Shown here: positions 22,446-32,243 of the stretch, piece after piece | How the letters are laid out: each line of letters starts with the position of its first letter | Numbering within the stretch: position 1 is the first letter of the stretch | DNA from: [Mycobacterium] crassicus | Lineage (GTDB): Bacteria; Actinomycetota; Actinomycetes; Mycobacteriales; Mycobacteriaceae | Direction of reading: 5' to 3' | NCBI RefSeq assembly: GCF_020181615.1 | Contig: NZ_CP084029.1 | Span: 2,274,353 to 2,324,771, forward strand | DNA length: 50,419 bases | The notes under the pieces: model-generated | The model's input: the letters and a program-made list of their open reading frames with translations, nothing else | Databases searched by the model: none | Told to the model about the DNA's origin: nothing | Translations under genes and position numbers: made by a program

Positions 22446-23784
22446 CGCCGGACCCCAGCTTGGTCAGTGCCAGCATGTCGATGCGCCGGCCGTCCATCCG
22501 CACCACCCGGGCCAGCCATCGCGGGGGGTGCGCGGACAGCTCATCGGGGTCGAACGCGGTCAATTCGACGGTTTCGCCCGCCGCCGGAATGTGGCCGAGC
22601 TCTTGGAGTATCAGCCCGCCGATGGTCTCGTAGGACCCCTCCGGGGCGCGGTAGCCGGTCGCCGCGGCCACCTCGTCGATGCGCAGCAGGCCCGACACCT
22701 GCCAACCGCCGCCGGCCGCCACCACGGCCGGAGTGGCGTCGTCGTGCTCGTCGCGGACATCGCCGACGATCTCCTCGATCAGATCCTCCATCGTAACCAT
22801 GCCCGCGGTACCGCCGTATTCGTCGACCACCAGGGCGGCCTGCTGGCCGTTGGCCCGGATCTGCTCCATGACCGCGTCGCCGTCGAGGGTGGACGGCACC
22901 ACCGCCACCGGCTCGGCGACCGTGGTGACCGGGGTGGTCGCCCGGTCGGCCACCGCCACCGCGAACACCTGCTTGACGTGGACGATGCCGACGGTGGCAT
23001 CGAGGTCCCCGTCGACCACCGGGAAGCGGGAGAAGCCGGTGTCGATGGCAGCCGCGGCCAGGTCGGCAACGGTGTCGCCGGCCTGTAGGCAGACGATCTT
23101 GGAGCGCGGCGTCATCAGCTCGGCGGCGGTCAGGGCGCCGAACCGCAGTGAACCCTCGACCAGGGTGGCGGTGCTGGGGTCGAGTGCGCCGGTACGCGCC
23201 GAGTTACGCACCAGCGAGGCCAGTTCCCGCGGGGAGCGGGCCGAGGCCAGCCGGTCGGCGGGCTCGATGCCCAGCCGCTTCAGGATCAGGTTCGCCGTCC
23301 CGTTGGTCACCTTGATCGCGATGGCGAACACCCGGGAGAACATCAGCTGCGGCCCGGCGACCGCGCGGGCGATCGGCAGCGGGCGCGCCACGGCCAAGTT
23401 CTTGGGTACCAGTTCGCCGAAGACCATGGACAGCGAGGTGGCGATCACCAGGGCCAGGACCAACCCCACCCCGGAGGCGGCGCGGTCACCGAGCCCCAAT
23501 GCCTCCAGTGCCGGGCGCAGCCAGCGGGCCAGCACCGGTTCGGCCAGATATCCGGTGGCCAGCGTGGTGATCGAGATGCCCAACTGGGCGCCGGACAGCT
23601 GAAACGACAGCGTGCGGTGGGCGTCTTGGATGTAGAGGTCGCGGCGGTCGCCGCGGCGTGCGTTGGCCTCTACCGCGCTGCGCTCCAGGGTGGTCAGCGC
23701 GAACTCGGCGGCGACGAATACCGCGGTGCCCAGGGTGAGGACCACGAAGGCCAGCAGGCTGACCACGGTGATGACCAGATTCAT
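22438..23784 (-). CDS. CNNM/CBS-domain membrane protein with CorC_HlyC domain (Rv1842c-like)
   Basis: This 448-residue protein has the full domain set: DUF21 membrane domain (about 1-200, with [18 protein letters not shown]), two CBS repeats (about 215-335) and a C-terminal CorC_HlyC domain (about 350-440, with [20 protein letters not shown]). The family is associated with divalent metal transport and the CBS pair binds adenine nucleotides in relatives. It pairs with the shorter paralogue immediately downstream through an eight-base overlap, so the two may form a heteromeric membrane complex. It begins 24 bases after the guaB1 stop and is probably in one transcription unit with it. Confidence 0.92.
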   Translation of the reverse strand: MNLVITVVSLLAFVVLTLGTAVFVAAEFALTTLERSAVEANARRGDRRDLYIQDAHRTLSFQLSGAQLGISITTLATGYLAEPVLARWLRPALEALGLGDRAASGVGLVLALVIATSLSMVFGELVPKNLAVARPLPIARAVAGPQLMFSRVFAIAIKVTNGTANLILKRLGIEPADRLASARSPRELASLVRNSARTGALDPSTATLVEGSLRFGALTAAELMTPRSKIVCLQAGDTVADLAAAAIDTGFSRFPVVDGDLDATVGIVHVKQVFAVAVADRATTPVTTVAEPVAVVPSTLDGDAVMEQIRANGQQAALVVDEYGGTAGMVTMEDLIEEIVGDVRDEHDDATPAVVAAGGGWQVSGLLRIDEVAAATGYRAPEGSYETIGGLILQELGHIPAAGETVELTAFDPDELSAHPPRWLARVVRMDGRRIDMLALTKLGSGDG

Positions 23785-23808
23785 CGGATGCTCATCGCGG
23801 CGTCGGGC

Positions 23809-25485
<1,677 letters not shown>

Positions 25486-25561
25486 TCAAACAGATGAAAA
25501 ATTGATCTTTCTCACAGTCGAATAGTCATGTAAAATCATTTCGTCGTTCAGGGGAGCACAG

Positions 25562-25747
25562 ATGACAGTTAGCTGCAGTCGATCGAGAATCGGCCAGGAG
25601 CGCGTCACGACTCCGGATGCCCTGCGGACCGAGCTGCTTGCCGTGCGCCCACGCATAATCGATAACGCGTCGGAGTGGCGCGGCTGCGATGTCGAAGGAT
25701 ATCTGCAGCGCAAGTTGCACCGCCCCTGGCGCAAACGCGGATCGTAA
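25562..25747 (+). CDS. Weak small reading frame, unknown
   Basis: A 61-codon frame starts at an ATG with GGGGAG five bases upstream, and ends before the palindrome. The product is basic and polar with no membrane segment and no motif I recognise. Third-position GC is lower than in neighbouring genes. It may be a real small gene, a remnant, or chance. I would keep it only as a candidate. Confidence 0.25.
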   Translation: MTVSCSRSRIGQERVTTPDALRTELLAVRPRIIDNASEWRGCDVEGYLQRKLHRPWRKRGS

Positions 25748-25805
25748 CCAGCCCATATCGGATCGACGTTCGGCTGCATCGCCGCGCCCGATACGGATGA
25801 CTTGA

Positions 25806-25818
25806 CTTGTAATACAAG
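25806..25818. promoter_or_regulatory. Perfect 13-base palindrome, operator-like
   Basis: CTTGTA, a central A, and TACAAG form a perfect inverted repeat. It overlaps a TTGACT hexamer at 25802-25807 that resembles a -35 element, although no matching -10 is clear. It could be the operator of a dimeric repressor. The nearest start in the plus direction is the phosphatase-like gene at 26156. Confidence 0.4.
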
Positions 25819-26025
25819 GGAAATCGGGCGGCCCGAGACCTCTCGGCTGAGGGTGCCGACCGGTGCTGAGCTGTGGCGATGCCACGTCGGCGCAGATGAC
25901 GTTCGCCGATGGGCGCACCGGGTATCCATCGGTGATGCCGACCCCCGGATTAGGCGCCGCTCGATGGCACCCCGGCGATGTCGGCGAGGCGCGGCGAACG
26001 CTCGAAAGGCCGAATGATCATCCGC

Positions 26026-26069
26026 GCTGACTGTTAGCTGACTGCAAATGGATGACGCATCGTGATACT
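26026..26069 (+). promoter_or_regulatory. Phased direct repeat and possible promoter of the phosphatase-like operon
   Basis: GCTGACTG occurs at 26026-26033 and again at 26037-26044, an 11-base period that places both on one face of the helix. A TGATACT sequence at 26063-26069 resembles an extended -10 element about 90 bases before the ATG at 26156. The spacing matches that of response-regulator boxes such as the 11-base direct repeat bound by PhoP, and the reverse strand shares CAGC with that box, but the match is partial. Confidence 0.35.
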
Positions 26070-26155
26070 GAGAGTCGGCTGAACTCCGAACGCTTTCGCA
26101 GGTTTAGGCAGCACCCGGCTAGGCGCCACTTCTGACCACTAAAGAGGTACCCACC

Positions 26156-27241
26156 ATGCACGTACGCCAGATCGTGTCCCTCACCGCCGGGGCGGCCCTG
26201 GCCGGCGGTATCACCGCCGTCCCGATCGCTGTGGCCCCGCCGACCACGCGCATGCCCGACATCCAGCTCACCAGCAGCGGAGCACAAGATGTCGTCATCG
26301 ACGTCGTCCGGCACGCCGAGATGATCTCGCCCTACGAGCACCTGCTGACCCCCTCGCCGGCGTTCCCCGGTGCACCGCTCAGCGATGTCGGGCTGCAGCA
26401 GGCGCAGGATGTCGGAGACAAGCTCTTCGCCGAGCTCGGTCCGGTAGCCGGGGTCTTCGCCGGGGAGGGCCTACGCGAGATCCAGACCGCGGCACCGTTC
26501 GCCGCACTCGAACACCTGACCGGCAACGTGCCGATCCTGCCGGGCCTCGACGAGATCGACAGCGGCGTCTACGCCCTCGATCCGATCGAGAGCCTCGGCG
26601 GCCGGCTGGCGTTCCTGACGGTGGGCGCCTGGAGCCTCGGATCGCCGTTCGGGCTGGCGATGATCCCGGTCATGGCCTCCCACGACGCCAACGGCGTGCT
26701 GTTCAACGAGCACTTCACCGGTGCCATCAACACCATCTACGACGCATTGATGGCCAATCCGGTCGTCAGCGACACCGGCGACATCACCGGGGTGGCGTTC
26801 AACAGCGAGGCGTCGATATTCGCCTGGGCGATGATGAACGTCAAGAACCCGGACCTGCCGTTCTTCTTCAACCTCATCGCCCAATCGCACCAGGTCACCA
26901 ACGGGCTGTCCACGGTGTTGCTGCCCAACACCGGCATCGTGCAGATCGAGGGCAACCCCACCGACGGCTGGACGCTGGTCAGCTGGGACGGCCACGACAT
27001 CCCGCAGACCCCGGACCTGCTGAGCGGGCTGTTCGTCGACGCGCGCGATCTGGTCCTGCCGTCGCAGACCGCGATGTGGGACATCTACGAAGCCGTCCTG
27101 GGCGGGGACCAGGCCACGATCTCGGCCACGATCACGGCCGGATTCGAGCAGATCGGTGCGGCGCTGACCCAGTTCCCCGGCGCGGTGCTGCAAACCTTCG
27201 CCGACGCACTGGGTGCCACCGACCTGCTCGCCGGACTCTGA
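26156..27241 (+). CDS. Secreted histidine-phosphatase-fold protein, copy 1
   Basis: This 361-residue protein starts with a hydrophobic stretch (about 5-28) that looks like a signal peptide or anchor. It has the histidine phosphatase layout: the first catalytic segment VVRHAEM (R52, H53), PLSDVGLQQAQDVGDKL, the second arginine block GLREIQTAAPFAA (R107) and a GLDEIDSGVY segment. The usual second histidine segment, normally near an SHA or SHG sequence, reads VAFNSEASI at 213-221, so that histidine is missing. RHG is also changed to RHA. The protein may have altered or no phosphatase activity. AAAGAGG precedes the ATG. The paralogue follows after 16 bases. Confidence 0.82.
   Translation: MHVRQIVSLTAGAALAGGITAVPIAVAPPTTRMPDIQLTSSGAQDVVIDVVRHAEMISPYEHLLTPSPAFPGAPLSDVGLQQAQDVGDKLFAELGPVAGVFAGEGLREIQTAAPFAALEHLTGNVPILPGLDEIDSGVYALDPIESLGGRLAFLTVGAWSLGSPFGLAMIPVMASHDANGVLFNEHFTGAINTIYDALMANPVVSDTGDITGVAFNSEASIFAWAMMNVKNPDLPFFFNLIAQSHQVTNGLSTVLLPNTGIVQIEGNPTDGWTLVSWDGHDIPQTPDLLSGLFVDARDLVLPSQTAMWDIYEAVLGGDQATISATITAGFEQIGAALTQFPGAVLQTFADALGATDLLAGL
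26924..26967 (+). repeat. 44-base identical segment shared by the two phosphatase-like genes, copy 1
   Basis: These 44 bases, coding from LPNTGIVQIEG to TDG, are identical to 28014-28057. Flanking sequence diverges at once. A fully conserved stretch including silent sites suggests recent gene conversion or strong constraint at this segment. Confidence 0.85.
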
Positions 27242-27257
27242 CGGAGGGGGGAGGACC

Positions 27258-28364
27258 ATGCAGACACGCTCGTTGTGGTCGCTGTGCACCGGGGCGGCCG
27301 TGCTGGGTGCCGGCGTCATCGGCATTCCTTCGCCCGCGCATGCGGACGTGACCGTCCGCGCCGCCATCCTGACCAGCGGTGAAGCCCAGGACATCGTGAT
27401 CGACATCGTGCGGCACGGACAGCGGATGCCGCCGTTCAACGACGTGATCACTCCCTCGCCGGACCATCCCGGTCCGCCGCTCAGCGATCTCGGAGTCCAG
27501 CAGGCGCAGGACGTGGCGGCCAAGCTGCATGAACAACTCGGTGATCAGGTCGCGGGGATCTTCTCCGGTCAGGCGGTCCGGGATTTCGACACCGCAGCGC
27601 CGTTCGCCGCCCTCGAGAACATGACGACGCAGGTCCTGCCCGGCCTCAACGAGATCGACAGCGGCATCTACGCGGGCCAGCCGATCGCCAGTCTGTCCGG
27701 CTTCCTGTATCAGTTCACCCCGATGCTGTGGACGCTGTTCGGCCTGGTGCTGGTCCCGATCCCGGGTTCGATCGAGGATCCCAACGGGGTGGTGATGAAC
27801 CAGAACTTCACCGAAGCGGTCGACACGATGTACAACGCCGCCATGGCCAACCCGGTCGAAAGCGACAACGGTGCGATCACCGCCGTGGCGTTCAACAACG
27901 AAGCGGACATCGCGGCCTGGGTGGCGCTCAACGTCAAGAACCCCGACATCTCGCTGCTGTTGCCGCTTACGCTGCAGACGATGTTCGCCAATGACGACGG
28001 ATCTCCGATGCTCCCCAACACCGGCATCGTGCAGATCGAGGGCAACCCCACCGACGGTTGGACACTGGTCAGCTGGAACGGCGTCGCCGTGCCCGCGGAT
28101 CCGGGACTGCTGACGAAACTGATCATGGACGTGCGTGACCTGATCACCACGCCGCAGGTCGCGGCTTGGAACCTCTACCAGGCGCTGCTCGGCGGCGATG
28201 CGACCTCGGTCGGTGATGCGCTGCAGACCGGGCTGCACGACATCAGCACGACGTTCCTCGGCTTCCCCCAGGCGGTGTTCACCGACATCACCGACGCGCT
28301 GTCGAACCTGGGCACCGCCGACGAGACCGGCTCGGCCCTGGGTGATCTGCTGGCCTGGATATGA
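27258..28364 (+). CDS. Secreted histidine-phosphatase-fold protein, copy 2
   Basis: This is a 368-residue paralogue of the preceding gene. It has a clear signal peptide (about 1-29, ending PSPAHA). It has the first catalytic segment IVRHGQR (R52, H53), a second arginine block GQAVRDFDTAAPF (R108) and GLNEIDSGIY. The second catalytic histidine is replaced here too: VAFNNEADI at 210-218. Both copies share NTGIVQIEGNPTDGWTLVSW. The start ATG at 27258 is preceded by a long GGAGG run. Its stop overlaps the start of the hydrolase gene (ATGA). Export to the envelope or medium is expected; the ligand is unknown. Confidence 0.83.
   Translation: MQTRSLWSLCTGAAVLGAGVIGIPSPAHADVTVRAAILTSGEAQDIVIDIVRHGQRMPPFNDVITPSPDHPGPPLSDLGVQQAQDVAAKLHEQLGDQVAGIFSGQAVRDFDTAAPFAALENMTTQVLPGLNEIDSGIYAGQPIASLSGFLYQFTPMLWTLFGLVLVPIPGSIEDPNGVVMNQNFTEAVDTMYNAAMANPVESDNGAITAVAFNNEADIAAWVALNVKNPDISLLLPLTLQTMFANDDGSPMLPNTGIVQIEGNPTDGWTLVSWNGVAVPADPGLLTKLIMDVRDLITTPQVAAWNLYQALLGGDATSVGDALQTGLHDISTTFLGFPQAVFTDITDALSNLGTADETGSALGDLLAWI
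28014..28057 (+). repeat. 44-base identical segment shared by the two phosphatase-like genes, copy 2
   Basis: This is identical to 26924-26967. The two lie 1090 bases apart in direct orientation, so recombination between them would fuse the paralogues into one chimeric gene. Confidence 0.85.
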
Positions 28365-29233
28365 CGATGGACCTGCCTCCCGGGGTGCGCGACTGGCGGG
28401 ACGGTGGCCGGTGGGTGGCGACCGGCGCGGGACGGGTATTCGTCCGGTCAGCCGCAGGCGAGGGGCCGACTGTCGTTCTGCTGCACGGTTTTCCGTCCAG
28501 CTCCTATGATTTCCGCTCGGTCGTCGCCCGGCTCGCCGGCCGGTCCTGGTTGACCATGGACTTTCTCGGCTTCGGCTTGTCGGACAAGCCGCGCCCGCAT
28601 CGATACAGCCTATTGGAGCAGGCCGATCTGGTGCAGCAGGTGGTGGCGGCCGGTACCACCGGTCCAGTGGTGCTGGCCGCCCACGACATGGGCACCTCGG
28701 TCACCACCGAACTGCTGGCCCGAGACATTGACGGCACGCTGCCCTTTGATCTGCGTCGCGCGGTGCTGTCCAACGGCAGTGTGATCTTGGAGCGGGCCAG
28801 CCTGCGGCCGATCCAGAAGGTGCTGCGCAGCCCGTTCGGCGGTGTCGCGGCCCTGCTGACCAATCGGCGCAGCTTCGTTCGCAGCTTCGGCCGGCTGTTC
28901 AGCGCACAGCATCCGCTCTCGCCCGATGAAGCCGCCGCGCAGTGGGCAGTGCTGACCTACAACGGGGGCCATCGGATCGCGCACCTGCTCTCGGCCTATC
29001 TCGACGAGCGGGTGCGCTATGCCCGACGTTGGCACGGCGCGGTGCGCGACTGGCCCAAGCCGCTGGGCTTCGTGTGGGGTCTCGGCGATCCGGTGGCCAC
29101 CACCAATGTGCTCGACGGCCTCCGGGAACTGCGCCCGGCCGCCGATGTCGTCGAACTACCCGGGCTGGGGCATTACCCGCAGGTCGAGGACCCGCAGGCC
29201 TTCACCGACGCGGTGCTGTCGCTGTTGACCTAG
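28361..29233 (+). CDS. Alpha/beta-hydrolase with Asp nucleophile (epoxide hydrolase/haloalkane dehalogenase type; LipZ-like)
   Basis: The 290-residue protein has the oxyanion segment LLHGFPSSSYDF, a nucleophile elbow AAHDMGTS with D109, an acid at D243 (WGLGDPVAT) and a catalytic histidine H271 (GLGHYPQ). An aspartate rather than serine nucleophile is typical of epoxide hydrolases and haloalkane dehalogenases. Overall it resembles M. tuberculosis LipZ (Rv1834), which in that species lies near gcvB, so its place here would be a relocation. The ATG overlaps the stop of the phosphatase-like gene by four bases (ATGA), making a three-gene operon. It has no signal peptide, so it stays in the cytoplasm. 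Its stop overlaps the gnd stop on the other strand. Confidence 0.88.
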   Translation: MTMDLPPGVRDWRDGGRWVATGAGRVFVRSAAGEGPTVVLLHGFPSSSYDFRSVVARLAGRSWLTMDFLGFGLSDKPRPHRYSLLEQADLVQQVVAAGTTGPVVLAAHDMGTSVTTELLARDIDGTLPFDLRRAVLSNGSVILERASLRPIQKVLRSPFGGVAALLTNRRSFVRSFGRLFSAQHPLSPDEAAAQWAVLTYNGGHRIAHLLSAYLDERVRYARRWHGAVRDWPKPLGFVWGLGDPVATTNVLDGLRELRPAADVVELPGLGHYPQVEDPQAFTDAVLSLLT

Positions 29234-30678
29234 ACCGGAACTTCGCTGCGGTCGGCGCTCCACAACGTGTGGAATTTGCCGGGCATGTCCACCCGGCCGT
29301 AGCTGTGGGCGCCGAAATAGTCGCGCTGAGCCTGGGTCAGGGCGGCCGGCAGCCGTTCGGTGCGCAGGCCGTCGTAGTAGGCCAGAGCCGATGAGAAACC
29401 GGGGGCCGGGATACCCAGACTGACCGCCGTGGTCACCACCCGCCGCCAGGAGTCGATGGCGGTCTCCACGGCGCTGCGGAAGTACGGGGCGGCCAGCAGG
29501 CTCACCAGGTCGGGGGAGGTGTCGAACGCCTCTTTGATCCGGTTGAGGAACTTCGCGCGGATGATGCAGCCGCCGCGCCAGATCGTCGCGAGATCCCCGG
29601 GGGTGACGTTCCAGCCGTATTCGGTGCTGCCGGCCTGGATCTGGTTGAAACCCTGCGCATAGGCGACGATCTTGGACGCGTACAGCGCCTGGCGGACGTC
29701 TTCGGTGAACCTGGCGGCATCCCCGGGCTGCGCGCCCAGCGTCCCGGTGGCCAGTCCGGCCGCGGCGCGGCGCTGGGGGACCGAGCCCGACAGCGCCCGG
29801 GCGAACACCGCCTCGGCGATACCGGTCACCGGTACGCCCAGGTCCAGGGCGGACTTGACGGTCCAGCGCCCGGTGCCCTTCTGCTCCGCTTCGTCGACGA
29901 TGATGTCGACCAGTGGTTTGCCGGTCTTGGCGTCGACCTGGCGCAGCACCTCGGCAGTGATCTCGACCAGGTAGGAGTCCAGTTCGCCGGCGTTCCAGTC
30001 GGTGAACACGTCGGCGATCTGCGGGGCCGACAGGCTCAGCCCGTCGCGCAGCAGCTGGTAGGCCTCGCCGATCAGCTGCATGTCGGAGTACTCGATCCCG
30101 TTGTGCACCATCTTCACGAAGTGCCCGGCGCCGTCGGGGCCGATGTGGGTGCAGCAGGGCACCCCGTCGACGTGTGCGGAGATCTCCTCGAGCAGCGGGC
30201 CCAGTGACTCGTAGGACGCCTTGGGGCCGCCCGGCATGATCGAGGGTCCGTTCAACGCGCCCTCCTCGCCGCCGGAGATGCCGGCGCCGACGAAGTGCAG
30301 GCCGCGTGCGGCCATCGCCTTCTCCCGGCGAATGGTGTCGGTGTAGAGCGCGTTGCCGCCGTCGATGATGATGTCGCCGGGCTCCATCGCGTCGGCGAGA
30401 TCATTGATGACCGCGTCGGTGGCCGCGCCGGCCTGCACCATGATCAGCACCCGCCGTGGCTTCTCAAGGGCGGCCAGAAATTCCGGAATCGTCTCGGTAC
30501 GTACGAATTTGCCATCCGAGCCGTGTGCACTCAGCAGGGCGTCGGTCTTGGCGACCGACCGGTTGTGCAGCGCCACGGTGTAGCCATGGCTGGCGAAGTT
30601 GCGCGCGATGTTGGATCCCATGACTGCCAGTCCGGTCACGCCGATCTGGGCGGTGCCAACAACTTCCGACGCGCTCAT
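29230..30678 (-). CDS. gnd: 6-phosphogluconate dehydrogenase, decarboxylating
   Basis: Gnd oxidises and decarboxylates 6-phosphogluconate to ribulose 5-phosphate in the oxidative pentose phosphate pathway. The 482-residue product is full length for the long form. It has the NADP-binding GLAVMGSNIARN, the catalytic segment VKMVHNGIEYSDMQ, SGGEEGAL and the C-terminal all-helical domain. It corresponds to gnd1 (Rv1844c). The stop codons of gnd and the convergent hydrolase share a CTAG at 29230-29233. The blaR-like gene ends 54 bases upstream on the same strand. Confidence 0.96.
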   Translation of the reverse strand: MSASEVVGTAQIGVTGLAVMGSNIARNFASHGYTVALHNRSVAKTDALLSAHGSDGKFVRTETIPEFLAALEKPRRVLIMVQAGAATDAVINDLADAMEPGDIIIDGGNALYTDTIRREKAMAARGLHFVGAGISGGEEGALNGPSIMPGGPKASYESLGPLLEEISAHVDGVPCCTHIGPDGAGHFVKMVHNGIEYSDMQLIGEAYQLLRDGLSLSAPQIADVFTDWNAGELDSYLVEITAEVLRQVDAKTGKPLVDIIVDEAEQKGTGRWTVKSALDLGVPVTGIAEAVFARALSGSVPQRRAAAGLATGTLGAQPGDAARFTEDVRQALYASKIVAYAQGFNQIQAGSTEYGWNVTPGDLATIWRGGCIIRAKFLNRIKEAFDTSPDLVSLLAAPYFRSAVETAIDSWRRVVTTAVSLGIPAPGFSSALAYYDGLRTERLPAALTQAQRDYFGAHSYGRVDMPGKFHTLWSADRSEVPV

Positions 30679-30732
30679 ATATTCGCCTTTCGGTGGTGGG
30701 TGATCGGTTGTGCGGCACGCCGGGCGGCGTGG

Positions 30733-31671
30733 TTAGCCCGCGAAAAGTCGTTGCAGCTCAGTCAGCCACGGTACCGCCAGCGCGATCGTGGGAACCGTGA
30801 GCACCCCGGCAGCGGCGGTGTAAGCGGTGGCCGCCAGTGCGCGACTGTTGCCGCGCCCCGACAACCGCTGCACCCGCAGTACCGTGTTGGGGCCGCCGGC
30901 GGCCAGTGCGCCGGCCGGGGTGGTGGCCGACGCACACGTCACCAGGGCGCGGGCCAGGGGAGGGGCGCCGGCAGCCCGCACGGCGGCGTCGTCGGCAAGC
31001 AGTTCGACCAGCAACCGCACCGCGTCCAGAGCACTGCCGCTCCGCACGAATCGCGGAAACGCGGTGTGCACCGCGGTGAACGCCTCCAGCACCAGGTCGT
31101 GGCGGGCGCGCAGATGCGCCCGCTCATGGCAGAGCAGGGCTGCCAACTCGGTGTCGCTGAGTGCCTGCAGCGCCCCCGAACTCAACACCACCCGGCTGCG
31201 CACCCCGGGCAGGCAGTAGGCCAGTGGTTGCATCACCTGCAGGATTCGCAGCCCGCCGGACCGGGTCGCCGGGTTACTGTCGGCGATGCTGACCAGGTCG
31301 ACCAGCATGCGGTGGCGCGCCCGGCGCTGCCGGGTGCCGATGGCGACCTGCAGTACTGCCAGCGTCAGACGCAGCCCGACCAACACGGTCAGAGCCGAGA
31401 CGACGGTGTAGAAGCTCCACAACGGCCAGCCGAGCCGTTCGATGGAGCCGAGAATCGTGGTGGTGGGCCGGCCGTCCTGGCCCGGCATCAGCAGATGGCT
31501 CGCCGTCGCGACGCCCGCGCTGAAAAACGACAGCACGGCGGCTATCGCAATGGACTGCCAGAGCACCACCGCGGCTCGCGGAGCACGCAATGGCCAATCG
31601 GCGCGCGCCAGCAGGGCGGGTACCGGCCCCACAAGCAGCAGCGCGACGATGGTGAAGGCCAGCGCGGACAC
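30733..31671 (-). CDS. M56-family membrane metallopeptidase, BlaR1-like without a sensor domain (Rv1845c-like)
   Basis: The 312-residue protein has about four membrane helices and the zinc peptidase motif HERAH (H182, E183, H186), preceded by GALQALSDTELAALLC. That is the M56 family core of BlaR1/MecR1. The penicillin-binding sensor domain of classical BlaR1 is absent, as in M. tuberculosis Rv1845c. It is expected to cleave or inactivate the BlaI repressor in response to a signal. It begins 14 bases after the blaI stop on the same strand, an operon. The 3' end carries the 24-base repeat. Confidence 0.92.
   Translation of the reverse strand: MSALAFTIVALLLVGPVPALLARADWPLRAPRAAVVLWQSIAIAAVLSFFSAGVATASHLLMPGQDGRPTTTILGSIERLGWPLWSFYTVVSALTVLVGLRLTLAVLQVAIGTRQRRARHRMLVDLVSIADSNPATRSGGLRILQVMQPLAYCLPGVRSRVVLSSGALQALSDTELAALLCHERAHLRARHDLVLEAFTAVHTAFPRFVRSGSALDAVRLLVELLADDAAVRAAGAPPLARALVTCASATTPAGALAAGGPNTVLRVQRLSGRGNSRALAATAYTAAAGVLTVPTIALAVPWLTELQRLFAG
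30761..30784. repeat. 24-base direct repeat, copy 2
   Basis: This copy lies within codons near the end of the blaR-like gene (LAVPWLT followed by ELQRLFAG). It is identical to 25430-25453. Since this copy is inside an intact gene it is the likely source. Confidence 0.8.
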
Positions 31672-31685
31672 GCTGCAAGTCTCCC

Positions 31686-32102
31686 TCAGGACGTGCGTCG
31701 ATCGCCAACTGGGAGGTCGACGCGATGTTTGGCTTCCAGCTCGTCGAGCGCACGGCGCAGTGCGTCGGCCTCATCCACACCGACGCGTTCGACGAAGTGC
31801 ACCAGGGCGGCCCGACGGTCGCCGGAGTCGGCGGCCTGGTCGAGGGCCTCCACCATCAGGCCGGCAACCAGCTCGTCGCGGGCGCGGACCGGTGTGTAGC
31901 GGTGCGCGCGGTCGTTCCGAATCTGCGAAACCAGATTCTTCTTGGCCAACCGCTGCAGGACGGTCATCACAGTGGTGTAGGCGAGGTCACGCTGCGCCGA
32001 CAGCGCCTCGTGGACCTCGCGCACGGTCTGGGATTCGGGAGCGGACCACAGATGGTCCATCACCGCCCGCTCCAAATCCCCTAAATGGGTCTGCTTGGAC
32101 AT
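31686..32102 (-). CDS. blaI: BlaI-family winged-helix repressor
   Basis: BlaI represses beta-lactam response genes and, in M. tuberculosis, its own operon and others including ATP synthase genes. The 138-residue protein matches the usual length, with the DNA-binding winged helix GDLERAVMDHLW to LAYTTVMTVLQRLAKKNLV in the first 75 residues and a helical dimer domain after it. I use the ATG at 32102, giving the family start MSK; an ATG 12 bases upstream is also in frame. An inverted repeat that fits the BlaI operator lies 48 bases upstream. Confidence 0.94.
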   Translation of the reverse strand: MSKQTHLGDLERAVMDHLWSAPESQTVREVHEALSAQRDLAYTTVMTVLQRLAKKNLVSQIRNDRAHRYTPVRARDELVAGLMVEALDQAADSGDRRAALVHFVERVGVDEADALRRALDELEAKHRVDLPVGDRRTS

Positions 32103-32149
32103 GTCCTGAATCAACTTCCCTGGGCAACAGGCGCCAGCCTACTCCGAAT

Positions 32150-32166
32150 TACTACGTGCCGTCGTA
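32150..32166. promoter_or_regulatory. Probable BlaI operator
   Basis: TACTAC (32150-32155) and GTCGTA (32161-32166) form an inverted repeat with one mismatch around a five-base spacer. BlaI/MecI operators contain TACTA or TACA half-sites of this type. It lies between blaI and the divergent thioesterase gene, so the repressor could control both. Confidence 0.6.
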
Positions 32167-32243
32167 TCGGCAGCTGGGGGTCTGCTGTCGCGGGCGGTCG
32201 ACGCGCACACCGGAGCAGCTGGGCTGTCGTGTACAACCATGAC

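Noticed and set aside
25526..25918. A 130-codon minus-strand frame in the guaB1 upstream gap
   Set aside because: It has no recognisable domain, poor codon bias and no ribosome-binding site, and it covers the operator-like palindrome.
30295..31899. A 534-codon frame on the plus strand across gnd, the blaR-like gene and blaI
   Set aside because: It crosses three well-supported minus-strand genes and has low-complexity Gln/Arg/Gly content.
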